A stretch of DNA of 64,000 nt from positions 1 to 64,000 of the forward strand of contig JAGFCA010000104.1 in assembly GCA_022394755.1 (NCBI GenBank), read 5' to 3'. Positions within the stretch are counted from its first letter, which is position 1, and every line of letters starts with the position of its first letter. The notes under the pieces are model-generated. The model did no database searches. It had not been told where the DNA came from and saw nothing but the letters and a program-made list of their open reading frames with translations. Below are positions 8,933 through 19,091 of this stretch, piece after piece. The stretch is from Candidatus Poribacteria bacterium (GTDB lineage: Bacteria; Poribacteria; WGA-4E; WGA-3G). A program made the position numbers and the translations under genes.

Positions 8933-10921
8933 CTAAAACGGTTTAACAATAACTGCTTTCGAGACAAGGGCAACTGCAACAGTACCCATCCCTACCAATC
9001 CGACGCCGCATGCAAAACCTGCTGCCAATACCGGATTAAACATAAACCATCGCTTCAAACCGAATCGCTTAATCATATAGAATCTACCGATGATGGCACC
9101 GAGTAATCGCGCAACCATGCTACCCGGGTCAGCCCCAATTCCACCGATGATACCGTAAAACCACATTGATGGGTATTTAAAGACCCAGAGAAGTCCGTAG
9201 ATTGCAAGACTGGAGGTAAATCCAGCTGCAACGTAATCCCCTCGAATGGCTTGTATGATCTCACTATTACCATCACGCAGGGACGTTTTCATGAGACATT
9301 CGTTTGTCGCGTTAATCGGCCACATCATCTGCACAAATGGATATTGTGCACTGGGTATTGGTGCGATTTGCCAAATAAAGTGTTGTACCACAATTCCACT
9401 AACAATCAGGATAGGCATAATAAGTAATGTTGCAGCAAGGTTTGATGTAAAGGTAGTTCCTGTTAGTTCAAGTACGCGCCACCCTTGGGTGCCTGCTCCG
9501 TAATCTTCATCTGGTAGCGGGGCAAACCAGATATCAATCTCCTCGTAGCGACTAAGAATAAAGGTGATTTCATGTAAATAAGGTATTTCAAATAAATCGC
9601 GTCCGAGCACACCGAACGTCCTTGCAGTGATGTACGAATTTATTGGCGTATATAAGAACGCGAACCCAAGTAAGAAACTCAATGGGAAATTCGGAACCAT
9701 CCAATGGATGAGCCAAACAAATCCTCCCATACCGATCAGCCATAATATCCCCATAAGCCATAATGGGAAATCACCACGGTTCGGTGGTGTGGCAAGTGAA
9801 CCACGTTCCCCTGCCTTTTTCTTTGAACTGCGAAGTTTGAAAAGCATTGGGAGGGAGGCTGCCAAACCAACAAGACCAAGGCTAAAGTTTTTCCCCATGC
9901 CGTAACTTCTATAGAAATCAAGATCGTTGAAAAGCCCAACCGCACGCACATCAAGTCCAGATGTCCATTGATGTAGTATCTCGTTTCTATAGAGAATTTG
10001 AGGATTAAGAACAAATTGCGATAGCAAGGCAGTAACAAACTCTGACATCACCACTGGAAACGGTAAGACAAATCCAAAGAGCATCTGTCCGAAGTCTGTA
10101 CGGAGCGCAAAAACACCTGTCGGCGCGAATCCTTCTATACTTTGGGTAAAGTCTATCCACGGGATCTTCAGAATCTGAATCGGTTCACTCATCATTACAC
10201 CGGTGAGTGCAGGGACACCGATATAAATGAATCCCCAAATTAACCCTGCCATTGATCCAATTGAAAAGACTTGCCATCGCCAAGTCTCTTGTTTACCGGT
10301 TGTTTCAGCTAAGGCAGTTGCTCCTTGAGCACTAATGGGTGCCATCGGGTATGGTAATCGTTCAAGATCAGCTGTAAGTCTAAAGAGAATATACTGACCA
10401 CTAACGAAACGTAGTGTTCCGAGCAATTTACTAATAAGGTAAATTCCTATAGGTAACAGCCAGTCAGGATGGAGTAAACTACGCGTCATTACCCCAGCAG
10501 AATCTCCTGCAGGAACAACCCAAGCAGGTATTTTGTCTGCTATCTCGTAGGAAATGGCTTGAGGGGTGTTAACAAAATATGCATACCAGATAAAATTCCG
10601 GTATTGCATACCACTACCGACTGCTGCCCCAGTTAAACTTAAGAGCATGTACAGTTCTTGTCGGCGTGCGGTAGTAAAGGATCGTCTGGCTAATTCAGTA
10701 AAAAGAATAACAGCCACCCAGGGAGCAGCCGCTGCACCTGATTGACCAGATACATAACTGAGATAAATGGATCCTGGCATCATCAGCAATCCGACAAACA
10801 ATGCGCCAAAGAACACTTTGACTGTCAAACCTGATTCAAAGGTCCGTATGCCGCCTTCTATGTCGTAGCGTTGTGCCCACGATTGCCATTCGTCTGCTTG
10901 TGATACTCTCTCTCGCGCCAA
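8933..10921 (-). CDS. Multi-pass membrane protein, OPT-like (DUF6784/DUF6785 type)
   Basis: A 662-aa polytopic inner-membrane protein with more than ten hydrophobic segments, for example VFFGALFVGLLMMPGSIYL near residue 37 and FMFNPVLAAGFACGVGLVGMG near the C-terminus. The region ELARRSFTTARRQELYMLLSL matches the DUF6785 family, which is related to oligopeptide (OPT) transporters and occurs in Planctomycetes-like bacteria. Transport substrate unknown. The start is TTG, with AAGGAG nine bases upstream. It is next to a 61-aa membrane protein and the giant permease, which suggests an envelope-related complex or shared regulation. Confidence 0.75.
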   Translation of the reverse strand: MARERVSQADEWQSWAQRYDIEGGIRTFESGLTVKVFFGALFVGLLMMPGSIYLSYVSGQSGAAAAPWVAVILFTELARRSFTTARRQELYMLLSLTGAAVGSGMQYRNFIWYAYFVNTPQAISYEIADKIPAWVVPAGDSAGVMTRSLLHPDWLLPIGIYLISKLLGTLRFVSGQYILFRLTADLERLPYPMAPISAQGATALAETTGKQETWRWQVFSIGSMAGLIWGFIYIGVPALTGVMMSEPIQILKIPWIDFTQSIEGFAPTGVFALRTDFGQMLFGFVLPFPVVMSEFVTALLSQFVLNPQILYRNEILHQWTSGLDVRAVGLFNDLDFYRSYGMGKNFSLGLVGLAASLPMLFKLRSSKKKAGERGSLATPPNRGDFPLWLMGILWLIGMGGFVWLIHWMVPNFPLSFLLGFAFLYTPINSYITARTFGVLGRDLFEIPYLHEITFILSRYEEIDIWFAPLPDEDYGAGTQGWRVLELTGTTFTSNLAATLLIMPILIVSGIVVQHFIWQIAPIPSAQYPFVQMMWPINATNECLMKTSLRDGNSEIIQAIRGDYVAAGFTSSLAIYGLLWVFKYPSMWFYGIIGGIGADPGSMVARLLGAIIGRFYMIKRFGLKRWFMFNPVLAAGFACGVGLVGMGTVAVALVSKAVIVKPF

Positions 10922-11021
10922 TTAAAATTTCTCCTTTGTAGAGCCAATCAGCCCTCGGTATTCCCAATATATCTTAATGCCGAGAATATATGATCCCGCA
11001 AAAAACCGAGAACCGTTACAT

Positions 11022-11207
11022 TCATTCATCTTTCGGTGTGTTTTTCTTTTCTTCGCTGAGTTCTTCCCAAAAATGTGCAAGAAAAATTCCTATTGTCAAT
11101 ATCAGTGCCGCTAACATTTGCCACTGCCAACGTCCACCTAAAAAAAGAACGCTAACCAACCATAATCCTGTTCCAATAAAGATTATAAAACTTGCTAATT
11201 TTTCCAT
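11022..11207 (-). CDS. Small two-helix membrane protein
   Basis: A 61-aa protein with two hydrophobic segments (about 5-23 and 30-47) and a charged C-terminal tail (EELSEEKKNTPKDE). AGGAAG lies 7-8 bases before the ATG, supporting translation. It sits between the giant permease and the OPT-like gene in the same orientation, and is a candidate small subunit of one of them. I do not recognise a family. Confidence 0.65.
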   Translation of the reverse strand: MEKLASFIIFIGTGLWLVSVLFLGGRWQWQMLAALILTIGIFLAHFWEELSEEKKNTPKDE

Positions 11208-11240
11208 ATATTCTTCCTATTCTATTAGGTGCTGTTAATT

Positions 11241-14200
11241 CTAATCTGCTGTAGTTGGTACTGGATCCAATTGTGGAGATGCTTCAGGTGTATTGGCACT
11301 TTCTGTTCTACCACGTTCATGGAATTCTGCACGGGTATCAACACTAAATGTACGCCAAATAAGCAATTGTTTACGTAACAGATTAAGGAAACGACGATTA
11401 ACACGTTTCCAAGAGGCTATTTCACCACTCTCTCGATTTACCTCTAATGTTATCTTATATAGATCTTCTTCTTCTCCACCCACAGGAGACGTAATAAACT
11501 GAATTGACTGACTCACCCCTAAATCATAAGGGGCTAACCACACCATCATACCAATGGTGTATAAATCTTCTTCCTCGACAGTCTTAAACCCAACATTATC
11601 AGTATAGAAATCACTCGCAGATTCATCAGCATGCGCATCAAAGTAATCTCGCATGAATACATTCAACCCTAATGCTTCTTCTGCTAAAACAGTAAATGGT
11701 AAATTAAAGTGCCATACATCACCTTCTGGCTCAGGTAACTTCCATTTACGCTCAATATCTGGGACTGCCATACGAGAGGCTTTAATCGCAGGATATAATG
11801 TGCTTAGGAGCACAACTATCATTACAATTACTGTTGCCACTACCGTAGACATGGATGAGTAGTTGAGTGTTAATCCTGCAAGCCAGCCAAAATGTACTAA
11901 GGTCGTAGCGATGACCTGACCCATCAGATATCCTAAAACCGCACCAACAATCGCATACACACATGCTTCAGCAAGGAATAGGAAGGCAATATGGATAGGA
12001 GCAAGACCAACAGAACTATAGATACTGATTTCACGTACACGTTCATAAACTGCCCCCAGCATTGTATTCAAAACGATCAAGGCAGCAATTAGAATGGGGA
12101 CAAATAGGTTACCCATACCACTAAAACTTGTCATACCTATACTACTGTAAAGGTATGTATCTTTGTCGCGACCGACAAAGAAGTCAAGTGCAATACGGTT
12201 CATCAATGGTGCCATGATTAAATCAAGTTTATCAATTGCACCTAAGAGTGCAGGATCATCCTCTTGAGGTTCCATGTTGACTGCCACACTTCGTAACGTA
12301 CCACCTTGATTCATTACAACTTCATAAGGCAGAATAGCAATACTATCTGGCGTGAGATGGAGATATTTCTGTAACTCGCCTTCAAGAGTCTCATCACCTG
12401 TTCCACCCCGACTTTGCTGTTGCTGCATTAACTGGTAATCTACAGGTGTGAGTTCTTCACCATCATTATCCGTCAAATCCTTAAATCCGATTCCCAATAC
12501 ACCTACTACGGTAAAATCCGCACCATAAACAGAAATCGTTGCTTTCCCCATATCACTTTCAGTGATTTTCAGTAAGTCTGCCATGCCTTTTGGTAACACT
12601 ATCGCATAAGGCCAATCTGTTGGCCAATTACCAGCATCTTCACGATCAAACCATTTTCCGTATTGTAGATAACGATCAATCCCTGTAACTGAAGGCTCTG
12701 CTTCACTCATACCAACAAGCATGTTGGCTGCAAACCGTAAGTCTTCACCCGTAAGCGGATGTGTAGGTGGTGATGTGTCTTCTGAATTTGCACTTCGTGT
12801 AAGTTGTACAAAGGATTGATCACCTGTTCCTGAAGATTGATACCAGGAACGGGGTGATACCACATTCTTAACTGCAAGAATCCTTTCTTCATCAACATTA
12901 ACAATCATACCACTCTGTTCTAATTGTGCTATGGCTGCAGGGATATCTATTTCCGTTTGTCCTTGTTTAGCCAAAAGTTGGTTCTTCTGATTAAGAAGAC
13001 GTTCTAAATCATTAACAGTAATTTGCGTTTTCTGCATATCGTTGAGTATTGAGTTTAGAACGGGTTCTTCAAGTGGACGCCAATACTGATCTCGGATGAG
13101 TAACCCAGTGTAACGAGGGGTAACCTGTGGGAGACTTGTCCGATTTGGATGCATAAATGTCCGCACAGAAGTAAATGAGATAACAGTAAATGTTAGGATT
13201 ACCAATGTCGCACAGGTGAGAATGGTACGACCTTTTCGTTTCCGCATATTAGAAATACCAAGACTGAATGCAGCGGCACTCGCACTCAACCTACCCACAT
13301 CAGCTTTGTAAACTTTGTTACCTTGCTGACGTATTTTCTCAAGTTGTTCCTCAAATTTCCTAACGATAATACTGATTACAATCACCGTCAAGGCAAGAAC
13401 AACAAAGGCGATGAGTATAATAATTGGTGTTGTTGTGATCTGGAATGCAGGATGAACTTGACTTAAGAAGTAAAAGACTACAAGGAAAATACCGAAGGTA
13501 CCTAAAATCTGTTTATTGATATTTGGAAAACCAAATATCAGTCGTTCCATGAAATATGCAAACGGCATCAACAATGCAAGGTAGAACATTATACCATTTA
13601 CAACATCATTACCTGTCCTTTTAACATCTGGATAAGCCCGAGATTCGTACCCCCATGCAGCCCTTGCTAATTTAAGTGCCTGTTGGTAATCGTTTTGGAA
13701 GAGAGCTGTTTCTGCCCGAGTTAGATATTCATTTGCAAATTGATGTAATTTGTCAAGACGGTCACTTGAAATTCCAAACCTCTTATAGAGTCGCGATCTG
13801 TTTTCATCAAGCCACCACATATCACGTACAACAACATACGGCGTAAGTCGTATACTACCGTTTTCTCTAACAACAAACCCTTCTCCAGTATAAAGAGTTG
13901 GATTTTTCATACCACTTTTTGTTGCTTTAATAAGCAGCAGACGTTTTCCGATTTGTCCGTATGCCATTCCTATTTTAATACGAGTTTCTGGTTCACTATA
14001 TACAAGCGCAATGGGTTCAGCTGCTGAAACACCTTCTTGCTGCCACGGTTTCGATACACCAAATTTTTCTGGTGGACTATCGGACAAGGCGTCATATACC
14101 TCTAATTCTCGTAAGGTACGAAGGTAACGCTGGTCAACTAAATCGTAGATTGTTGTAGAAACACATGGGAATGTGACAACACGACATCCGCGGCGACGGG

Positions 14201-17200
14201 TATTTATTGATACCTTATTTGGAAGGAGTTTCGCTCCGTAATTTCCAAGATCTGGGGCATAGACAATATCTCCGGAGTCCGGATCAAGAATATAAGCTTC
14301 AACTTCCTGCACACCCCCAAGTCGGCGAGTTGCTCTCCCTTCCATTGCTAAACCAGCAACTTCAAAATTACCCTTGTTGTCACCCATTACAAATAGATCA
14401 CCACGTACACCCATCATTGATTTATGCTTACGTCTTAGGGTAAGAATTGGATAGGGGACAGGTTTGTTGGGTAGAGCGGATTCACGAGCATCAAATTCAA
14501 CTACGTCCCCGAATAGGTTACAGTAAAAGTTACCTACGCGTGCTGCAGTAGGCATTTGGGGATCACGCAATGCCTGTATTAGAAGAGAGGCTAAGGTTTG
14601 TGCTTGTTGGTGTAAATTTCCATCTTCATTCAAATCCACACGATCAATTGTGTCAAGTGGTGTATCAGTTAGAACGCGCGCATCTTCAATAGTCGCAAAT
14701 GCTATACCGGTTTTTCCTACGAGTGTGGCAACTTCACTATCAAATGCAATTTTTCCGGGTATATATGTTTTCCAAGTCTTTCCACCACTGGCTGAGATAG
14801 CATTTACGAAATTTGTATCACCACCGAGACCAACAATAGAGATGAGTGTTTTAATATCCTCTATTTCATCCTCCGTAAAAGCATCTGGATCCTCGTTACG
14901 AAGTCGGAGCATTGCATCTAACTGCTCACGCATACGAATACTGTTTTTACGGTTTTTCTTTGCGCTTCGAACATCGTTCCGTATAAACCGTTCAACCTCT
15001 TTACGGATATAGTCCATATCCTTGAGCATATCTTCCGATGGTTCACCACGGTTCCGCCACTGCTCAAACTGCATTTTCATCAAACGACTGACACCACCTA
15101 AACCCGTTAGTTTGCCATAATGGGCGCTAAGGAGAGTTTCAAGCGTCTTTCCTTCAAGTGCTTCCTTATCAGAAATTTGACTTGCAACCGACCATTGTCG
15201 TTCCATCACCGCTTGTCGAATTTGGTCATCTGTCGCTTGCCATAACTTTCTCACTCGTACACCAAAATCTGCGTCCGCAGCATAAGCAGCAAGTTTATTA
15301 CCAATACTTGCAAATTCCCTGCGTAATACAAACTCAGGTTCTTGGTCGTAGAACCACCCTTTATTGAATACACCAAACTGGCTGGATTGAGATGATAGGT
15401 CAATACTACAGAAGAGAGAGGTATAATATCGATTGAATAGATCTTGTAAGGCTACAGCCGCTTCAATTTGTTCGAGTTTTTTATTGTATTCTATATCACT
15501 GATACGTGACATCTTCTCTACTCTACTCTGGATATTTCGAAATCGAGCATTTCTCAGCGTGAGCATATTATCACGCAGTAGAACTTTAGTATGGGCATCT
15601 AAATCACGGGTGATAGATGGTAGTTGAATGATTAGGTTTTCAAGAGAAATAATGTCAGATGCAGCTGTGTTTTTAACGGATTCAAGAATTTGTGCCTCAA
15701 CTAAATAAGCTGCGATGTGTTTGCGAGCTTCTTTCGTCTGTTCAACTTCTTCTTTAGTTAAGTATCCATTCAGTATGATTAATTCTTCGTCCAGATATTC
15801 TCGTGTAAGGTCTTGGTGGGAATCCAGTAGGTTCTGAATTCGCGATGCTTCCAGCCGTGCATTCCGTAATGCAATTTCAAATACACCTTGTTTGTCGCGT
15901 GTTAAGTCCTCAATTAGTATAGTTGCCGATGAATCATCAAAACCATCAGTCTCTGTTGCTGCTTCTGCTTCAGTTAAACGCTGTCGTAGTTGAGCATTAA
16001 CTGTTTCTATTCGATCTTTTGATGTATCTGTTAGGTATTGTTCTTGAATTTCAGTCGTGAGATTATATTCTTGATCATCTCGTAATCTCGTGATAGCATT
16101 TTTTATTTCTTGCTCAATTGCATCGCTATCTCTAAGGTTGTTACTTATTTTTTCGAGAAATGTTCGTTCTCTTGATATGGCATTTTCCAGGGATTCGTCG
16201 GTATTGGCAAGAACTTTACGTGCTTTTCGTGCATCTTTTAGTGAAGGTAAATCCAAATGACGATCTAAGATTTTATCTGGTGTCCACATCAATGCGAATT
16301 TTCTCTGATCACTCATTTCCCAATTTGCCAATGTATTATTAAGCAGTTCAATATCTGCTACCAATTCTGTTGGCAAGTCATTCGGTGTTGGAATACTGTA
16401 ATCCGATCCAGATTTCACAGGTAGGAGATAAGATGTATTCGGATGTGTTCCATACGAATCACCTATTTTATCAGATTCAAGTTCTTTTATTAATTTATCA
16501 ATTGCCCAAATATCTAAACGGGCAGTTGGCAGTGCAATGCTATCAATAAGTTCACGTTGAGCATCCCTGCTTGTATTCAATGCGTCTTTTCGAATCTGTC
16601 CAAGTCTATTAACAATGTCTCTTAGAAAGTGGGTTGTTTGGAGTGCTTCTTTTTCAAAACGTACGAGATTTGCATTTAGTCGGGATTTCTCCTCTTCTGT
16701 AAATCCTTGTTTTTCGCGCTTTCTGCTACGGTCAGCCTGTTTCTTTTGACGTTCAGAAAAATCTCGCTGTGCTGTATGTAGAGAATCTATTTGAGAACGA
16801 GTAGTAGAGAGTCCTTCAAGGGTAGTCTCAAGCGATTCAAGATCTTCGCGTATACCGTGTAAACCGTGATAGAAGGTCGCATCAAGGTCAACTAAAATAC
16901 TTCTATCAATTGAGAGAAGTAATTTACGGCCTAACTCTTCGAATTCAATAATGTCGGTAGATAAGCCTCGTCGTAATCCATGTAAAGTTGGTGTTCCTGG
17001 AGAATCGGTTGTTGTACCAACGATATCTTGTCCAATACCCTCCATAAATGCACGCATTCCTGCTAAACCTTGGAAATGGGCATCAACTGCAACGAATAGG
17101 ACAGAACGGCCTGGACGGTATTGTGGTAGACTAAATAAACGAGCAATCTCCATTAACACTGCAATTCCACACGTAGGATCAGCCCCAGGCGAAAGCGCAG

Positions 17201-18524
17201 GTACTACAGACATTGAGTCATAATAGGCAGTTAATACGACTAATTCATCTCGTAATACAGGATCACCACCCTCTAAGAAGCCACGTATATTCTGTCCTAC
17301 GCGTCGTTCCCAAGACATTTTGCCATGTAATTGGACATTTACTTGCTCACCTGTATCAAGAAGATTTTTAATTTCATTCGCATCTTCTTTTGAAAGCCAA
17401 AATCGTGGTATATTTGCTGGTACTGTAAGAAATTTGTTTTCTGCTTCACCACGGATTGTTGTTTCCGGTTCTATAAAAATAACTGCAGAGGCACCAAGCA
17501 TCGCAGCATTAATCCATCGGGTTCCTGAGTTAAAATCAGTAAGGATGATAGCACCTTTCGGAATAAAGAGATGAGATTCGCTTGCAGCAATAAATTCGTC
17601 CGGTTCATCAATTTGACCATCTTTATTGTTATCAATACCGTCTGTGTCATCCCCAGGGACTTCATCAGTCCATCCGTCAGCATTGTTATCAATCCCATCA
17701 GTTGCCCATCCAAGTATTTCTGAGAGTAAAGGGATTTCACCATATTCATCAACTATTCCATCTTCGTCGTTATCAATTCCGTCAGATGCTTTCTGAAGAT
17801 GTCCATTAAGCACGTCATCGGTAATACTTGCTTGGGTGACGCGGAAACGTCTTGCCAAGGAGACGAGAGTATCCCCCTCTTGTAAAGGATACCAGAACCC
17901 CCCAACGTTTCTACCATTAAAATCTGCGAGTTGAGAATTCCCAGCATAGATGAGTTCTCCGGTAAGACCACCAGTTGGTATGAAAACAACATTCCCTTCA
18001 ACAACCGGTGTTGGAAGGTGTTGATTATGTGTATTCTGCTGGATTTCTGTTAATGGTACGGCATAGTTGTTCGCTATCTCTTCAAGGGTTTCACCGGTTT
18101 CAACTGTATGTTTGATACCATCTGTAAGTAGAGATGTTCTGACCAGATTAGGCCATAGAGGTCTTAATGGGAAGGAATGTAATATAGAACCATCAGCAGA
18201 AATAACATCAACACCGCTATCATTATGATCAATGGGAACGGTTACAGAAAACTCACGACTTTCAACGTTCTGTAATCCCATTTCAACGAAGCGATCAAAT
18301 ATATATTTACTACCATTTGCTGCCTGCGGGTAACCGGTAACACGGCTTTCAAGACTGGATAATCGGGCAAGGTCTTTACGAATGTTTCGGATGGAGAGCT
18401 CATCTCGGATCTGTATCGCAGCTTCCGATAAACCTAATGTTTTCTTACCTTCTGCTGCATAACTAAGAGAAATATTACTCCATAATAACAGTAAAAATAC
18501 AACTATATATCTCTTGGTCCTCAT
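11241..18524 (-). CDS. Giant LysM / PA / degenerate M28 peptidase / FtsX-type permease fusion
   Basis: A 2,427-aa envelope protein. Order seen: signal peptide or first membrane segment (about 5-24); M28-family N-terminal region; LysM-like repeat (about 139-185, ending VVFIPTG); PA-like domain whose halves (GELIYAGNSQLADFNG and AIILTDFNSG...GASAVIF) are separated by a second LysM-like repeat (about 212-325), itself split by three DGIDN repeats (about 248-306); M28-like core (about 425-495); long Glu/Lys/Gln-rich helical, probably coiled-coil stretch to about 1100; membrane helices near 1645-1740; a MacB-like segment after RKRKGRTILTC (about 1762); and a C-terminal FtsX permease domain with three helices (about 2140-2260). 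The M28 metal ligands are replaced, so it is unlikely to be an active peptidase. I start at the ATG at 18524, which has GAGGA six bases upstream; a second ATG at 18542 lacks a ribosome binding site. Confidence 0.85.
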   Translation of the reverse strand: MRTKRYIVVFLLLLWSNISLSYAAEGKKTLGLSEAAIQIRDELSIRNIRKDLARLSSLESRVTGYPQAANGSKYIFDRFVEMGLQNVESREFSVTVPIDHNDSGVDVISADGSILHSFPLRPLWPNLVRTSLLTDGIKHTVETGETLEEIANNYAVPLTEIQQNTHNQHLPTPVVEGNVVFIPTGGLTGELIYAGNSQLADFNGRNVGGFWYPLQEGDTLVSLARRFRVTQASITDDVLNGHLQKASDGIDNDEDGIVDEYGEIPLLSEILGWATDGIDNNADGWTDEVPGDDTDGIDNNKDGQIDEPDEFIAASESHLFIPKGAIILTDFNSGTRWINAAMLGASAVIFIEPETTIRGEAENKFLTVPANIPRFWLSKEDANEIKNLLDTGEQVNVQLHGKMSWERRVGQNIRGFLEGGDPVLRDELVVLTAYYDSMSVVPALSPGADPTCGIAVLMEIARLFSLPQYRPGRSVLFVAVDAHFQGLAGMRAFMEGIGQDIVGTTTDSPGTPTLHGLRRGLSTDIIEFEELGRKLLLSIDRSILVDLDATFYHGLHGIREDLESLETTLEGLSTTRSQIDSLHTAQRDFSERQKKQADRSRKREKQGFTEEEKSRLNANLVRFEKEALQTTHFLRDIVNRLGQIRKDALNTSRDAQRELIDSIALPTARLDIWAIDKLIKELESDKIGDSYGTHPNTSYLLPVKSGSDYSIPTPNDLPTELVADIELLNNTLANWEMSDQRKFALMWTPDKILDRHLDLPSLKDARKARKVLANTDESLENAISRERTFLEKISNNLRDSDAIEQEIKNAITRLRDDQEYNLTTEIQEQYLTDTSKDRIETVNAQLRQRLTEAEAATETDGFDDSSATILIEDLTRDKQGVFEIALRNARLEASRIQNLLDSHQDLTREYLDEELIILNGYLTKEEVEQTKEARKHIAAYLVEAQILESVKNTAASDIISLENLIIQLPSITRDLDAHTKVLLRDNMLTLRNARFRNIQSRVEKMSRISDIEYNKKLEQIEAAVALQDLFNRYYTSLFCSIDLSSQSSQFGVFNKGWFYDQEPEFVLRREFASIGNKLAAYAADADFGVRVRKLWQATDDQIRQAVMERQWSVASQISDKEALEGKTLETLLSAHYGKLTGLGGVSRLMKMQFEQWRNRGEPSEDMLKDMDYIRKEVERFIRNDVRSAKKNRKNSIRMREQLDAMLRLRNEDPDAFTEDEIEDIKTLISIVGLGGDTNFVNAISASGGKTWKTYIPGKIAFDSEVATLVGKTGIAFATIEDARVLTDTPLDTIDRVDLNEDGNLHQQAQTLASLLIQALRDPQMPTAARVGNFYCNLFGDVVEFDARESALPNKPVPYPILTLRRKHKSMMGVRGDLFVMGDNKGNFEVAGLAMEGRATRRLGGVQEVEAYILDPDSGDIVYAPDLGNYGAKLLPNKVSINTRRRGCRVVTFPCVSTTIYDLVDQRYLRTLRELEVYDALSDSPPEKFGVSKPWQQEGVSAAEPIALVYSEPETRIKIGMAYGQIGKRLLLIKATKSGMKNPTLYTGEGFVVRENGSIRLTPYVVVRDMWWLDENRSRLYKRFGISSDRLDKLHQFANEYLTRAETALFQNDYQQALKLARAAWGYESRAYPDVKRTGNDVVNGIMFYLALLMPFAYFMERLIFGFPNINKQILGTFGIFLVVFYFLSQVHPAFQITTTPIIILIAFVVLALTVIVISIIVRKFEEQLEKIRQQGNKVYKADVGRLSASAAAFSLGISNMRKRKGRTILTCATLVILTFTVISFTSVRTFMHPNRTSLPQVTPRYTGLLIRDQYWRPLEEPVLNSILNDMQKTQITVNDLERLLNQKNQLLAKQGQTEIDIPAAIAQLEQSGMIVNVDEERILAVKNVVSPRSWYQSSGTGDQSFVQLTRSANSEDTSPPTHPLTGEDLRFAANMLVGMSEAEPSVTGIDRYLQYGKWFDREDAGNWPTDWPYAIVLPKGMADLLKITESDMGKATISVYGADFTVVGVLGIGFKDLTDNDGEELTPVDYQLMQQQQSRGGTGDETLEGELQKYLHLTPDSIAILPYEVVMNQGGTLRSVAVNMEPQEDDPALLGAIDKLDLIMAPLMNRIALDFFVGRDKDTYLYSSIGMTSFSGMGNLFVPILIAALIVLNTMLGAVYERVREISIYSSVGLAPIHIAFLFLAEACVYAIVGAVLGYLMGQVIATTLVHFGWLAGLTLNYSSMSTVVATVIVMIVVLLSTLYPAIKASRMAVPDIERKWKLPEPEGDVWHFNLPFTVLAEEALGLNVFMRDYFDAHADESASDFYTDNVGFKTVEEEDLYTIGMMVWLAPYDLGVSQSIQFITSPVGGEEEDLYKITLEVNRESGEIASWKRVNRRFLNLLRKQLLIWRTFSVDTRAEFHERGRTESANTPEASPQLDPVPTTAD

Positions 18525-19068
18525 ATAATTCCTCAAATGCATGATTTCGCTTTTCTAAGTGTAACAAAATATATATTTCTTGTCAATACAAATTCGGTAG
18601 AATACTAAGTAAACATATACCTTTAAATATATTAACAATTAATAATTAATATGATTTTATTAATTTTCAATGATAGTTGAGTGTTTGATAGTTATACACA
18701 AGTATTACTTACAGTATTTTACAATCAAAATAGTAGAACACTAAGGTATTCCTCACAGTGTTTATGCTGTTGATTCTGATTTTTTGAATAGAATATAAGA
18801 GTTCTTAGTTTAATACTCACGGTATCTAATTGCACATTTAGTATAGATGTGTAAGGTTTAGCCCTTGATAATCAGCAAATGAACGGATCATACATCTAAA
18901 AAATGAAGAAAATGTACTTCTATATCAACTAACATACATATAGTGTGAATATGACAACTGGTATATAAGCTTTATTTTTTTGAATATGATACACATATAC
19001 CCGTCAATACCTTCGTCAGAATAAACGCTTTTGTATTTTTAACAAACCATACATGACTCATTAGAATA

Positions 19069-19091
19069 GCCGCAGCGGGGCGAAATGTGTA
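19069..19091 (+). repeat. REP-like repeat, solo copy
   Basis: GCCGCAGCGGGGCGAAATGTGT matches the core of the repeats inside the element at 25233-25651 (GCCCCAGAGGGGCGAAAGGTGT) apart from a few bases. It shows that the repeat is dispersed in this genome, not confined to one element. Confidence 0.55.

Noticed and set aside
18692..18700. DnaA-box-like nonamer TTATACACA in the long gene-free region, suggesting an origin
   Set aside because: Only one perfect box was found, and no dnaA, dnaN or other origin-linked genes are nearby.
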